This document shows, in pieces, positions 23,550 to 32,036 of a stretch of DNA of 64,000 nucleotides. The translations under genes were made by a program, and so were the position numbers. Within the stretch, counting starts at the first letter, position 1. Each line of letters opens with the position of its first letter. Origin of the DNA: Alphaproteobacteria bacterium (GTDB lineage Bacteria; Pseudomonadota; Alphaproteobacteria; Rhizobiales; CAJQND01); the NCBI GenBank assembly GCA_024227565.1, contig JAAEUE010000222.1, positions 61,705 to 125,704 of the forward strand. Direction: 5' to 3'. The notes beneath the pieces were generated by a model. That model made no database searches. It saw only the letters and a program-made list of their open reading frames with translations, and was not told the DNA's origin.

Positions 23550-24650
23550 ATGATTGAAGCTTTAAAAGAGACTATTGTGGAAGCTCCCACCGTTTACGTG
23601 GCGTGGGGCGGTTTGGTGATTGGCGTCATCTTTGGCTTCATTGTGTTTCGCACCAACTTCTGCACCATGGGCGCCCTATCGGACCTGGTGTCATTCGGCG
23701 ATTACAAACGTTTCCGGTCTTGGCTTCTGGCCGGGGCAACAGCTCTCATCGGGGCTCAGGTGTTCCAATATCTGGGCGCGGTGGATCTCAAGACCTCCAT
23801 GTACCTCGCGCCCACGCTCACCTGGGTCGGCAATGTGTTGGGCGGGCTTCTCTTCGGCTTCGGCATGGTCTATGCTGGCGGCTGCATCAGCCGCAATCTG
23901 GCGCGTCTCGGCGGGGGCGACATCGGCTCGCTAATCGTGCTCATTGTCGCCGGTTTATTTTCTTACATCACCATCGGCGGCCTTCTGGGGCCCATCCGCG
24001 CTGCGCTGGCTGGGTTTGGCCAGATCGACATGACCGCCCTTGGCGCCGAGAGCCAGGGGCTGGACGCGCTTGTGAATGCGGTTTCAGGGGGCGAAAGCGG
24101 AGGGCTCATTGTGACAGTTCTCGTGGCCGGCGCAATGCTCATCTATTGCTTCAAGGACGCTCAGTTCCGCACCTCCATGCCTCACGTTTTGGGCGGCATT
24201 GGCATCGGCCTGTGCGCAGCGGCCGGCTGGGCTTTGACCGGCCTGGCGTTTGACGAACTGGGCGATAATCCGGTTGCGCCCATCTCGCTCACCTATGTGC
24301 GCCCTGCCGGCGACACGTTGGAATATCTCACACGCTTCACCGCGTTCGGCTTGCCCGGCTTTGGTGTGGTTACGGTGTTCGGAGCGATCCTCGGCAGCTT
24401 CCTGGCCGCCATCTCCATGAAACGGTTCCGCCTCAGCGCGTTTGCAGATGTTTCCGACACCTTGCGCAATCTCGGCGGTGCGGCGCTGATGGGCATTGGC
24501 GGCGTGATGGCGCTTGGCTGCACGGTGGGCCAGGCGGTGACCGGACTTTCCACGTTGGCCATTGGGTCGTTCATCACATTCGTCTGCATCGTTATTGGCG
24601 GCATTGCCGGCATCAAATACATGGAATGGCGGATCATGTCCCAAGCGTAG
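23550..24650 (+). CDS. soxT: YeeE/YedE-family sulfur importer, SoxT type
   Basis: The protein has 366 residues, multi-spanning; the start MIEALKET follows agga. The two pseudo-repeats each carry family motifs: RTNFCTMGALSDL (Cys38), YAGGCISRNLARL (Cys112) and MALGCTVGQAVTGLS (Cys324). In TsuA/YeeE these cysteines pass thiosulfate along the pore, and in Hyphomicrobium related SoxT proteins import sulfur for sHdr or act in signalling to sHdrR. Which of these two roles applies cannot be decided from sequence. The convergent acyl-CoA dehydrogenase gene ends 14 bases away. Confidence 0.88.
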   Translation: MIEALKETIVEAPTVYVAWGGLVIGVIFGFIVFRTNFCTMGALSDLVSFGDYKRFRSWLLAGATALIGAQVFQYLGAVDLKTSMYLAPTLTWVGNVLGGLLFGFGMVYAGGCISRNLARLGGGDIGSLIVLIVAGLFSYITIGGLLGPIRAALAGFGQIDMTALGAESQGLDALVNAVSGGESGGLIVTVLVAGAMLIYCFKDAQFRTSMPHVLGGIGIGLCAAAGWALTGLAFDELGDNPVAPISLTYVRPAGDTLEYLTRFTAFGLPGFGVVTVFGAILGSFLAAISMKRFRLSAFADVSDTLRNLGGAALMGIGGVMALGCTVGQAVTGLSTLAIGSFITFVCIVIGGIAGIKYMEWRIMSQA

Positions 24651-24664
24651 GGGTCGGCCCAGTT

Positions 24665-25867
24665 CTACCCCCAACTCCAGAAATCGTCACCCTCCTTCTC
24701 GTAGAGGCGCGAGAGAACCATCTTGTGCACTTCCGACGCGCCATCCACCAGTTTGGCGCAGCGGGCGTATCGGTAGAACCACTCCAGAACCGTGTCTTGC
24801 GAGTAGCCCTTGGCGCCGCACATTTGAATGCCTACATCGGCGGCCTTGTTGAGCACATCAGCCACATGGATTTTCGCCATGGAGACTTCCTTGCGCGCAC
24901 GCGAACCCTGATCGAGCTGCCAGGCGGCATGCATGGTCAATAGTCGGCCAATCTGAATGTCATGGGCAACGTCGCCATACATCATCTTGATGGATTCCCG
25001 CTCACTCAGCTTCTCACCGAAGGCGTAGCGATTCTCCGTATACTCACGAGCCACTTCCATGCAGCGCTTGGCCATGCCCAACCAGCGCATGCAGTGGGTT
25101 AACCGGGCGGGGCCGAGGCGCATTTGGGTAAGACGCAAGCCATCGCCCTCTTCCATGAGCCTGTGTTCCATCGGGATTTCCAGCCCGTCAAATTCCAATT
25201 CACAGATGCCGCCATGTTCATCAGGCCCCATGTTGGCGATGCGCCGCGTAATGCGCCAACCCGGGTCGTCTTTGTGAAATAGGAACGCCGTGAGCCCATG
25301 ACGTGGATCATCGGATGTGCGGGCCATCAAGATGAAATGGCTTGCCACTTCAGCGCCTGAAATAAACCATTTGGTGCCCCGGATTACATAACGATCGTTC
25401 TTCTGTTCCGCTTTGGTGAGCATCATGCCGCCTGGATCTGAGCCCGAACCTGGATGGGGTTCAGTCATCACAAACGCTGAGCGCACGTCTCCATCGATGA
25501 TAGGCTGCAGCCACTTGTCCTTAAGCTCCTCAGTGGCCAGCACCTTGTTGAGCACAGACATATTGCCATCATCCGGCGCATTGCAATTGAGCACCACGGG
25601 ACCAAAAATCGAACGGGCAGCTTCTTCATAAAATACCGCCCAGCCGCTAACCGGCAAACCGAGACCACCACGTTCCACAGGCATTTGCGGCGCCCAAAGG
25701 CCGGCCGCGCGTGCCTTCTCGCGCATAGGCGCCAAAACCGAGAGCTTAATGTTGTCGTATTCGTTGTAGTTTTCCCGGTCCGCCTCCAGCGGGATCACTT
25801 CCTCTGCAATGAAGCGCCTCACCCGCAGGCGCAGATCTTCCAACTCTGGGCTGATTGTAAAATCCAT
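24665..25867 (-). CDS. Acyl-CoA dehydrogenase family protein
   Basis: The protein has 400 residues; ATG at 25867 was preferred to GTG at 25870 (aaagg upstream fits both). It is a full ACAD fold with FAD/substrate-site segments AFVMTEPHPGSGSDPGG, YVIRGTKWFISGAEVA and the C-terminal MCGAKGYSQDTVLEWFYRYARCAKLVDGASEVHKM. It resembles the ACAD10/11-like soluble group. The substrate is unknown. It lies downstream of a LysR gene on the same strand with 146 bases between, so the LysR may regulate it. Confidence 0.85.
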   Translation of the reverse strand: MDFTISPELEDLRLRVRRFIAEEVIPLEADRENYNEYDNIKLSVLAPMREKARAAGLWAPQMPVERGGLGLPVSGWAVFYEEAARSIFGPVVLNCNAPDDGNMSVLNKVLATEELKDKWLQPIIDGDVRSAFVMTEPHPGSGSDPGGMMLTKAEQKNDRYVIRGTKWFISGAEVASHFILMARTSDDPRHGLTAFLFHKDDPGWRITRRIANMGPDEHGGICELEFDGLEIPMEHRLMEEGDGLRLTQMRLGPARLTHCMRWLGMAKRCMEVAREYTENRYAFGEKLSERESIKMMYGDVAHDIQIGRLLTMHAAWQLDQGSRARKEVSMAKIHVADVLNKAADVGIQMCGAKGYSQDTVLEWFYRYARCAKLVDGASEVHKMVLSRLYEKEGDDFWSWG

Positions 25868-26013
25868 CACTCGCCTTTCTTGGTGTTTGTCTTGGGTTTA
25901 AGACAGACGAATTCGCGGCGAGTTTCAAGCGCGCTCTTCGTAAAATGGGCGCGACACATTTGTTGGAAAGCACATCCCGGGAGGCTCCATCCGCTGCTCA
26001 GAGCGATTGAGGC

Positions 26014-26919
26014 TCACTCCAATATTTCAGCCTCCACTTGGCGCTCTATCCAATCGAGAAAGACCTTAACGCGCGGCCGTTCGGCATCAGCTACCGTGGT
26101 TACGAGATAATAGGCGTAATCTCCGGTTCGCGAAGTTTTCAAGGGCCGCACGAGGCGCCCCGTTTCCAGATGGTCTCTTACCAATGACGTTCGTCCAAGC
26201 GCCACTCCTTGGCCGCGCACGGCAGCCTCCGTCAGCAGAACCGAGTTGCCAAATTCCACGTGTCCAGAAGGCGCATCCATTGTCAGCCCAGAATCGCGCA
26301 GCCAGCGCGCCCACGTCATGGTTGGTTCATCGACGTCAGTATCGATGTCGTGCAATAAGATGTGATCACGCAGGTCGGAAAATCGCCTAAGCGGCCGATT
26401 GTTGAGGAGCGATGGAGAGCAAACGGGGAAAACGCCATCACGCATAAGAAGGCGGGACTTAAAACCCGGAAACTGCCCAGATCCATAAGGAATGCGAATA
26501 TCCACCTTGCCTAGATTCAGATCGGGCGCAACCTCATTGGCCAAGATCCGGACCTTGATGTCGGGGTAGGCCTGACTGAAACTTCCTAAGCGTGGCACAA
26601 GCCAGAGTGTGGCAAGCGACGGTGCCGCGTTCACCGTAAGCCGTCCCGCCAATTCTCCACCGCTGAGAGCCCCGACAGCCCGTGAGAAGTGGGCAAGTCC
26701 CCGAGAGACTTCCGGGAGAAGTTCAAGCCCTGCGGTCGTCAACTCCAACCCCCTATGCTGGCGGTTGAAGAGCTTAACACCAAGATGAGCTTCCAAGGAC
26801 TTCACCTGGTGGCTGACGGCAGCCGGTGTGACGTGAAGTTCTCCTGCAGCTTTGACAAACCCACCCAGCCTGGCCGCAGCCTCAAAGGCGCGGATGGCGT
26901 TGAGCGGCGGCAGTCGCAT
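26014..26919 (-). CDS. LysR-family regulator, GcvA-like
   Basis: The protein has 301 residues from MRLPPLNAIRAFEAAARL; the GTG 15 bases upstream is possible, but the ATG gives the usual GcvA-subfamily N-terminus. The winged helix (FVKAAGELHVTPAAVSHQVKSLEAHLGVKLF) is followed by the substrate-binding domain. GcvA-like regulators in proteobacteria act on diverse amino-acid or resistance genes. The divergent neighbour is the DUF1127 gene; the downstream gene is the acyl-CoA dehydrogenase. Target and ligand are unknown. Confidence 0.88.
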   Translation of the reverse strand: MRLPPLNAIRAFEAAARLGGFVKAAGELHVTPAAVSHQVKSLEAHLGVKLFNRQHRGLELTTAGLELLPEVSRGLAHFSRAVGALSGGELAGRLTVNAAPSLATLWLVPRLGSFSQAYPDIKVRILANEVAPDLNLGKVDIRIPYGSGQFPGFKSRLLMRDGVFPVCSPSLLNNRPLRRFSDLRDHILLHDIDTDVDEPTMTWARWLRDSGLTMDAPSGHVEFGNSVLLTEAAVRGQGVALGRTSLVRDHLETGRLVRPLKTSRTGDYAYYLVTTVADAERPRVKVFLDWIERQVEAEILE

Positions 26920-27046
26920 GGGTGTTCCAAACACTTATGGATCAATATTTCTAAGCCTATACCTTAAATATATCCGTTTGAATACCGATTTTTCTTAGTC
27001 AATATATGCTCATGAAACACAACAATTCAGCTCAGGAGATGATCTC

Positions 27047-27268
27047 ATGAACGCCATTGCTCAAGGCCTGAACCAAATCGAAAGAGGATCAATCGGACTA
27101 GACGTCCAGATCTTTAGCTTCACTCGGATGATGAAGTTGATCCGACGCTGGAGCGATAGAGCCGACCAACGCCGGCACCTGGCCACCCTCACCCGCCGGG
27201 AACTGGACGATGTCGGTATCAGCCCCGAAGCGGCAGCCGAAGAAGTCGCCAAGCCGTTCTGGCTCTAA
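27047..27268 (+). CDS. DUF1127 small protein
   Basis: The protein has 73 residues, ending in the Arg-rich DUF1127 (YjiS-like) domain (RRWSDRADQRRHLATLTRRELDDVGIS). Members are short, basic and, in alphaproteobacteria, have been linked to RNA turnover and phosphate or C1 metabolism. The N-terminal 25 residues are not conserved in my recollection. An aggaga sequence precedes the start. It is divergent from the LysR gene and is followed by a GC-rich hairpin. Confidence 0.82.
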   Translation: MNAIAQGLNQIERGSIGLDVQIFSFTRMMKLIRRWSDRADQRRHLATLTRRELDDVGISPEAAAEEVAKPFWL

Positions 27269-27311
27269 TGCTGCGGTTTGGCATATGTGTTGCCAAGCAG
27301 GTTCGAGAACA

Positions 27312-27337
27312 GGGCCCGGCCGTCTGCCGGCCGGCCC
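27312..27337. terminator. GC-rich hairpin between convergent DUF1127 and SDR genes
   Basis: The arms gggcccggccg and cggccggccc pair over ten bases with one bulged C around a five-base loop. It directly abuts the SDR stop codon and could end transcription from both sides; no T-run is present, so factor-independent termination is uncertain. Confidence 0.5.
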
Positions 27338-28111
27338 TCAGACGCCGAGCACCTGCCCACCATCCACGATCACAGTCGTGCCGGTCATAAACGCCCCAGC
27401 CTTGCGGGAAGCCAGAAGTAGGAGCACACCATCCAGGTCGCAAGGATCTCCAATGCGACGCTGAGGGATGGTTTTGATCATGTGATCTCCGGCCCCGCTC
27501 TCAAAGAACTCGCGATTGATCTCGGTGAGGATATAGCCGGGTGCGATGGCGTTAACGCGGATGTTGTGGCGAGCCAGCTCGACGGCAAGATTTGCGGTGA
27601 GCTGCTTGATGGCGCCCTTAGACGCCCCATAGGCCGCAAGAGTGCGCAGGGCGCGGAATGAGGCCACGGAGGCAATGTTGATGATGCCGCCGCCCGTGTT
27701 GGCCGCAATCATCCGCCTGGAGGCTTCCTGGGCTGCGAACCATGGGCCGTCGAGGTTGACCGCCATCAGCTCGCGCCATTCCTCCGGGGTCAGGTCCATG
27801 CCCGTCAGTGCGCCGGAAATACCGGCGTTGTTGATGAGCAAGGTCACGGTTCCGAAGGCTGTCTCTGCTGCCTCAAAGGCGGGCGCGATTTGCGCGCGGT
27901 CTGAGATATCCAGCGTGACCACTGCCGCCTCTCCACCCTCTGCTTCGATCTCGGCTTTCAGGTCTTCCAGCTTTCTGGTGGTGCGGGCGGCCAGAACTAC
28001 CTTTGCGCCGTTTGCGGCCAGCACTTTGGCGAAGTTGCGGCCCAGGCCAGACGACGCTCCGGTGATCAAGGCGACCTCACCGCTCAAGTCAAACAGATCA
28101 GCTGCTTTCAT
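27338..28111 (-). CDS. Short-chain dehydrogenase/reductase
   Basis: The protein has 257 residues of classical SDR: cofactor motif TGASSGLG, NNAG motif (LLINNAGISG), catalytic Tyr-Lys in YGASKGAIK with the upstream Ser in IASVASFRA. The sequence after the glycine motif (VLAARTTRKLEDLK) carries an arginine, which suggests NADP preference. It ends 3 bases before the TRAP large permease region (start 4 bases downstream of that stop), so it is probably cotranscribed with dctQM and may act on the imported compound. Substrate unknown. Confidence 0.88.
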   Translation of the reverse strand: MKAADLFDLSGEVALITGASSGLGRNFAKVLAANGAKVVLAARTTRKLEDLKAEIEAEGGEAAVVTLDISDRAQIAPAFEAAETAFGTVTLLINNAGISGALTGMDLTPEEWRELMAVNLDGPWFAAQEASRRMIAANTGGGIINIASVASFRALRTLAAYGASKGAIKQLTANLAVELARHNIRVNAIAPGYILTEINREFFESGAGDHMIKTIPQRRIGDPCDLDGVLLLLASRKAGAFMTGTTVIVDGGQVLGV

Positions 28112-28114
28112 ACG

Positions 28115-29731
28115 CTATCTCCCATACAGCATGGTGGGTAACCAGGTGGCCAGTTCAGGTGCGAGCCAAAGCGCAACGAGAACACAAAGCTGCAACCCAA
28201 TGAACGGGACCACCCCTTTATAGATGTCCGAGGTTCCTATCGCGTCTGGCGCCACGCCGCGCAAGTAAAATAGGGCAAAACCAAATGGCGGGGTGAGGAA
28301 GGATGTCTGGATGTTGATGCCCATCATGACGCCAAGCCAGACCGGGTGCATGAGCTCGCCAGGCGCGATTTCCATCTGCAGCATGATGGGCGCCACAATC
28401 GGCACAACGATGAACACGATCTCGAGAAAATCGAGAAAGAATCCCATAACGAACATCACCGTCATGACGAGCAGAACAGCGGCCAGCGTTCCGCCCGGCA
28501 AGGTTTGCAGGAATTCTTCTATTATCCTGTCTCCGCCGAGGCCGCGAAACACCAGTGAGAACATAGTGGCACCAATGAGGATGACAAAAATCATCGCGCT
28601 GATCTGCAAGGTTGACCGCATGACACTCACCAGGACGGGAACTCCGCCTTCATCGCGCGCGCCGTAGGTCCGCCGTAATGAAATCCAGATGCCGTAGATC
28701 AAACCCACTGCCAGCAGCACAGCGCAGGCGAAGGCGGCCTGGTTAGAGAGCTCAAGCACATCACGCTGCATGCGCAGATCGAAGAATACGGTGAGCACGA
28801 GAAGGAAAACGAGACAGAGGGCGGCCAAGGTTATGGCGGCGCCACGGCTGGCTGACAGTCGGTATCCGGCCAACATAAGTGCTCCAACAGCGCCAACGGC
28901 GGCAGCTTCAGTTGGCGAGGCAATGCCTGCCAGAATGGAGCCGAGAACCGCAACGATTAAGAGCAAGGGGGCGAACAAAGAACCGACCAAGCGGCGCAAA
29001 CTGGTTGCCGTGTCCATCTCCACTTCGACAGCGGTTGCGGCAGGGGCTCCAGCCGGATTGAGCAGGGCATACGCGGCCTGATAAGCTAGATAGAGCAGCA
29101 CCAGCACTAGGCCGGGGATTAGGGCACCGGCAAACAGATCATTCACCGAGACCGTGTCCGGCGCAAAGATGCCCTTGGTGTATTGAGCATTCTGATAGGC
29201 AATGGAAATCTGATCCCCCAAAATAACCAGCACAATTGAAGGAGGGATGATTTGGCCCAAGGTTCCTGCCGCACAGATCGTTCCGCACGAAAAGGCCCGG
29301 TTGTAGCTCGCATTGAGCATGGTCGGCAGGGCCAGCAATCCCATGGTCACTACGGTAGCGCCCACAATGCCGGTGGATGCGGCCAGCAGCATGCCCACCA
29401 GAGTGACAGATATGGCCAATCCGCCGGGCCTGGCACCAAAGATCAGGCTCATTGCGCCCAGCAGATCTTCGGCAACCTTGGAGCGCTCTAACATCACACC
29501 CAGAAAGACAAATAAAGGCACCGCAACCAAAACTTCGCTCGACATGACGGCGAAGATGCGTTGGGGGAACGCCAGGAGCAGGCCAAGATCAAACACACCA
29601 AACAGCGCACCCAGAAAGGCAAATAAGGTCGCTATTCCCGCCAGGGTGAACGCCACTGGAAAGCCCAAGATGAGCACGCCGCAGACCGAGGCGAACATCA
29701 AAATGCAGAGCAGGATTGGCAAGTTGCTCAA
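28115..29731 (-). CDS. dctM: TRAP transporter large permease (DctM)
   Basis: The protein has 538 residues and more than ten hydrophobic segments, with the TRAP DctM signature stretches (GFPVAFTLAGIA at the start, GIVGATVVTMGLLALP, MGFFLDFLEIVFIVVPI, TSFLTPPFGFALFYLRGVAP). It is longer than the minimal DctM owing to a central insert. It couples sodium gradient to uptake of carboxylates or similar anions. It overlaps dctQ by ATGA. No DctP binding protein gene is in the window. Confidence 0.93.
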   Translation of the reverse strand: MSNLPILLCILMFASVCGVLILGFPVAFTLAGIATLFAFLGALFGVFDLGLLLAFPQRIFAVMSSEVLVAVPLFVFLGVMLERSKVAEDLLGAMSLIFGARPGGLAISVTLVGMLLAASTGIVGATVVTMGLLALPTMLNASYNRAFSCGTICAAGTLGQIIPPSIVLVILGDQISIAYQNAQYTKGIFAPDTVSVNDLFAGALIPGLVLVLLYLAYQAAYALLNPAGAPAATAVEVEMDTATSLRRLVGSLFAPLLLIVAVLGSILAGIASPTEAAAVGAVGALMLAGYRLSASRGAAITLAALCLVFLLVLTVFFDLRMQRDVLELSNQAAFACAVLLAVGLIYGIWISLRRTYGARDEGGVPVLVSVMRSTLQISAMIFVILIGATMFSLVFRGLGGDRIIEEFLQTLPGGTLAAVLLVMTVMFVMGFFLDFLEIVFIVVPIVAPIMLQMEIAPGELMHPVWLGVMMGINIQTSFLTPPFGFALFYLRGVAPDAIGTSDIYKGVVPFIGLQLCVLVALWLAPELATWLPTMLYGR

Positions 29732-30294
29732 CTGCCCGGGCTCCCGCCAGCGGATTTTGGTGGATAGCTCGAAACTTCACCGCTCAGATAGGCAAAGGCT
29801 TTCGCCGCCACCGAGACGCCTTGCAATGCCAGCGTCACTGCGAACAACCAGATAACCGTCTTGTAAGCCCAGATCAGCGGCAACCCGCCAAACTCAGGCG
29901 AACTTTCCAGCATCCAGACGCCTCGCTCAAAGTCATAAATTGAACGCAAGACATAGTCCCACGACATATAGAAGGTGAGTGCGCAAACCGGAAGAAGGAA
30001 GAAGAGACAGCCAGCCAGGTCGGTGCGGGCTTTGTAAACCGGGCTAGCGTCTCGGTAGATCACGTCGACCCGCACATGGCCATCGTTCAACAGGGTGTAG
30101 CCCGCGCCCAACATAAATAGCAGGCCATGTAAATGCCAAACGGCCTCTTGCATAGGCACAGAGCCGATTACGAAAACATAGCGCAAAACCACCACTGCAA
30201 ACTGCAGCAACACCATTGCGAGCGCCAACCAGGCCACGCCGTGTCCCAGTGTCCGGTTCAGTTGATCGATCCTGTTGATTGCGCGCGCGAACAT
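29728..30294 (-). CDS. dctQ: TRAP transporter small permease (DctQ)
   Basis: The protein has 188 residues with four membrane segments; the DctQ family region includes VLLQFAVVVLRYVFVIGSVPMQE and HGLLFMLGAGYTLLNDGHVRVDV. It pairs with the DctM product to form the membrane domain of the transporter. It is the first gene of a dctQ-dctM-SDR run. The upstream region is shared with a divergent 31-codon ORF and contains an FNR/FixK-like box 66 bases from the start. Confidence 0.9.
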   Translation of the reverse strand: MFARAINRIDQLNRTLGHGVAWLALAMVLLQFAVVVLRYVFVIGSVPMQEAVWHLHGLLFMLGAGYTLLNDGHVRVDVIYRDASPVYKARTDLAGCLFFLLPVCALTFYMSWDYVLRSIYDFERGVWMLESSPEFGGLPLIWAYKTVIWLFAVTLALQGVSVAAKAFAYLSGEVSSYPPKSAGGSPGS

Positions 30295-30359
30295 TGCCCC
30301 GGCTCCAATTCAGATGGGCGGGGCGCACTCTAGAGCACTTCTTGGCCTGATTGAACCAT

Positions 30360-30373
30360 TTGATCTAAGTCAA
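30360..30373. promoter_or_regulatory. FNR/FixK-type box upstream of 31-codon membrane ORF
   Basis: TTGATCTAAGTCAA fits the TTGA(C/T)-N4-(G/A)TCAA symmetry of FNR/FixK/Anr sites in full. It lies 55 bases before the start at 30429 and 66 bases before the divergent dctQ. The distance suits activation of the small ORF under low oxygen. Confidence 0.6.
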
Positions 30374-30428
30374 AGCAGCTGCCCGGCAATTCGACGATGT
30401 TTGCGGAACAATTGAAAGGACAGAGTCG

Positions 30429-30524
30429 ATGACCTCTGGCGAAATGCTTTATCTCTTGATCCCAATTGGCGGGGCGATCTCGTTTGCGATTGTGTTTGGA
30501 TATCTTTCCTCCCGGGCCCGCTAG
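30429..30524 (+). CDS. Single-span membrane peptide of 31 residues
   Basis: The ORF is short but well formed: aagga lies 8 bases before the ATG, and the product has a polar start (MTSGEMLY), one hydrophobic span (LLIPIGGAISFAIVFGYL) and a positive end (SSRAR), as expected for a membrane microprotein with a cytoplasmic C-terminus. An FNR/FixK box lies at an activating distance. Small subunits of high-affinity oxidases (CcoQ, CydX) have this look, but no oxidase genes are nearby and I do not recognise the family. Confidence 0.55.
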   Translation: MTSGEMLYLLIPIGGAISFAIVFGYLSSRAR

Positions 30525-30553
30525 CGGGTCTGATCACATTATCCAGACACACC

Positions 30554-30589
30554 TTGCGGTCAGCGTCTAGCTCAGAGCGCTGACCGCAA
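30554..30589. terminator. Strong hairpin between convergent small ORF and conserved hypothetical
   Basis: A perfect 12-base inverted repeat, ttgcggtcagcg and cgctgaccgcaa, encloses a 12-base loop that contains the stop codon of the minus-strand gene. It lies 30 bases after the 31-codon ORF. No T-run follows on either side, so it may stabilise the 3' ends rather than terminate. Confidence 0.5.
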
Positions 30590-30941
30590 CTACTTTGAAT
30601 GTTCGCATCTGGTCGTCATGTTCTTTGATCGACAGATACTCCCCTGGTTTGAACACGTGCAAGGCAAAGCGGTAACCGCTCTCATCGCTGTCTTCATCAC
30701 CGTGAATGTCGTAGTGGAAAGCCCATGATCCGCCGGCTTTGCGGATCAAATGGCCAACCTCATCTTCCTCATCTCCCCAAAACCGCACCACTCGGCATCG
30801 ATCACGGTGTGCTTTCCAAGCCTCGGGGTCAATCTTGCCGTCATCGGTGAGCGGCGCCGTGAAGCGGTAGCCGTGGGCGCGGCTGCCATTTGGGAAATCG
30901 TGATCACGGGCAAGTTCCAACACGACTTTCTTGATGGTCAT
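30567..30941 (-). CDS. Conserved hypothetical acidic protein downstream of universal stress protein
   Basis: The protein has 124 residues from MTIKKVVLEL, chosen because gaggga lies upstream. It is soluble, rich in Asp, Glu and His (WGDEEDEVGHL, IHGDEDSDESGYRF), with no recognised domain. The start lies 11 bases after the stress protein stop, so the two form an operon. Given the FNR/FixK-type box upstream of that operon, induction under low oxygen is likely. Function unknown. Confidence 0.72.
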   Translation of the reverse strand: MTIKKVVLELARDHDFPNGSRAHGYRFTAPLTDDGKIDPEAWKAHRDRCRVVRFWGDEEDEVGHLIRKAGGSWAFHYDIHGDEDSDESGYRFALHVFKPGEYLSIKEHDDQMRTFKVVAVSALS

Positions 30942-30952
30942 AGCAAGCTCCC

Positions 30953-31795
30953 TCAATGCGACATCAGAACTGGCACAGTCATCTGATCGAGCACCTTGCG
31001 GGTTGCCCCTCCAAACACGAGCTCTCGCACTCTGGAGTGGCCATAGGCGCCCATCACCAGCATGTCGGCACCGGCATCGGACACGCGGTTGAGGAGCGCA
31101 TCAGCGGCATCGATATTTGCGGTCGTGGAGGGCTCGGAAATTGCCTCCACGCCATGGCGGGAAAGAGCGACCGCCAGCTCGGCGCCCGGTAAAGCAGCAC
31201 CGTCGCCAGCGTCCAGGTCAGAATCCACCCACATTACATGCGCCTTCGCACCATCCTTCAAAAGAGGAACCGCATCGAACGCGGCCCGAGCAGATTCTCT
31301 CGTGGCGTTCCATCCGAAGATGACATTCTGCGCGACCGTGTCAAATGTGCCCGCATTCGGGATCAACAAAACGGGCCGCCCGGCATCCAGAACGATACGT
31401 TCGGCGAAATCCGCCTCGCAGCCATTGTTGGAATTTTTGCCGCCCTGGCTGACAACGATCAAATCTGACTGGCGCCCATGTTCTACAACCGATGTTGCAA
31501 CCAAGTGGCTTATGCCGTCCACCTGACGCCACTCGCCCTTGAAGCCTTGTTTTTTCATCTCGGCATCAAAGAGCTTCTTGACCCCGTCGGCGCGGTCTTG
31601 AAAGAACTTACGTCCCCAATCGATCACGTCCGCGGTCACATGAGCCGAAATACCGGGATGAATGTAGACGGCCGGGATCACATACAAACCGATCACGTGT
31701 GCATCATGCCGATCCGCCAAGGCAGCGGTGATCTCTAGAATTTCCTTTGAGCGGTCCACGTCATTCAGCGACACAAGGATTGTTCCAACTGACAT
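30953..31795 (-). CDS. Universal stress protein with two UspA domains
   Basis: The protein has 280 residues from MSVGTILVSLND; ggagg precedes this start, and the upstream in-frame extension is not protein-like. Two tandem Usp folds are seen; the second keeps the ATP-loop pattern GAYGHSRVRELVFGG. Tandem Usp proteins in alphaproteobacteria are commonly part of FixK/FnrL-controlled hypoxia responses, and a perfect box lies about 215 bases upstream. It is cotranscribed with the acidic hypothetical. Confidence 0.9.
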   Translation of the reverse strand: MSVGTILVSLNDVDRSKEILEITAALADRHDAHVIGLYVIPAVYIHPGISAHVTADVIDWGRKFFQDRADGVKKLFDAEMKKQGFKGEWRQVDGISHLVATSVVEHGRQSDLIVVSQGGKNSNNGCEADFAERIVLDAGRPVLLIPNAGTFDTVAQNVIFGWNATRESARAAFDAVPLLKDGAKAHVMWVDSDLDAGDGAALPGAELAVALSRHGVEAISEPSTTANIDAADALLNRVSDAGADMLVMGAYGHSRVRELVFGGATRKVLDQMTVPVLMSH

Positions 31796-32011
31796 TGCTG
31801 CCTCCGTTGTTTGGGCGTTCCAGTTCTGGGTAGAGTGATGCAGACGGCGGAGGCAGAAGGACCGGAGGGAACGTTTCGGCTCTGTTTCCGCCTTTCTTCC
31901 GCCGCCTGCAGGATGGACCAACTGCGGCGGCCATCCCGGCGTGACGAGGGTCGATGACGATTGCAACCCAGGCCACGTTCAGAAAGTTAGGCTGTTGGCG
32001 GAAAAGGGTCT

Positions 32012-32025
32012 TTGATGCAGATCAA
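32012..32025. promoter_or_regulatory. Perfect FNR/FixK-type box upstream of universal stress protein operon
   Basis: TTGATGCAGATCAA is a fully symmetric TTGAT-N4-ATCAA site. It lies in the gap between the VIT1-family gene and the universal stress protein gene, on the promoter side of the latter. The distance to the start codon (about 216 bases) implies a long leader or a distal transcription start. Confidence 0.65.
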
Positions 32026-32036
32026 TCGCGCGAAGC

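Noticed and set aside
28115..30294. Complete TRAP transporter
   Set aside because: Only DctQ and DctM are present; no DctP binding protein gene is found on either side, so it is listed as a permease pair only.
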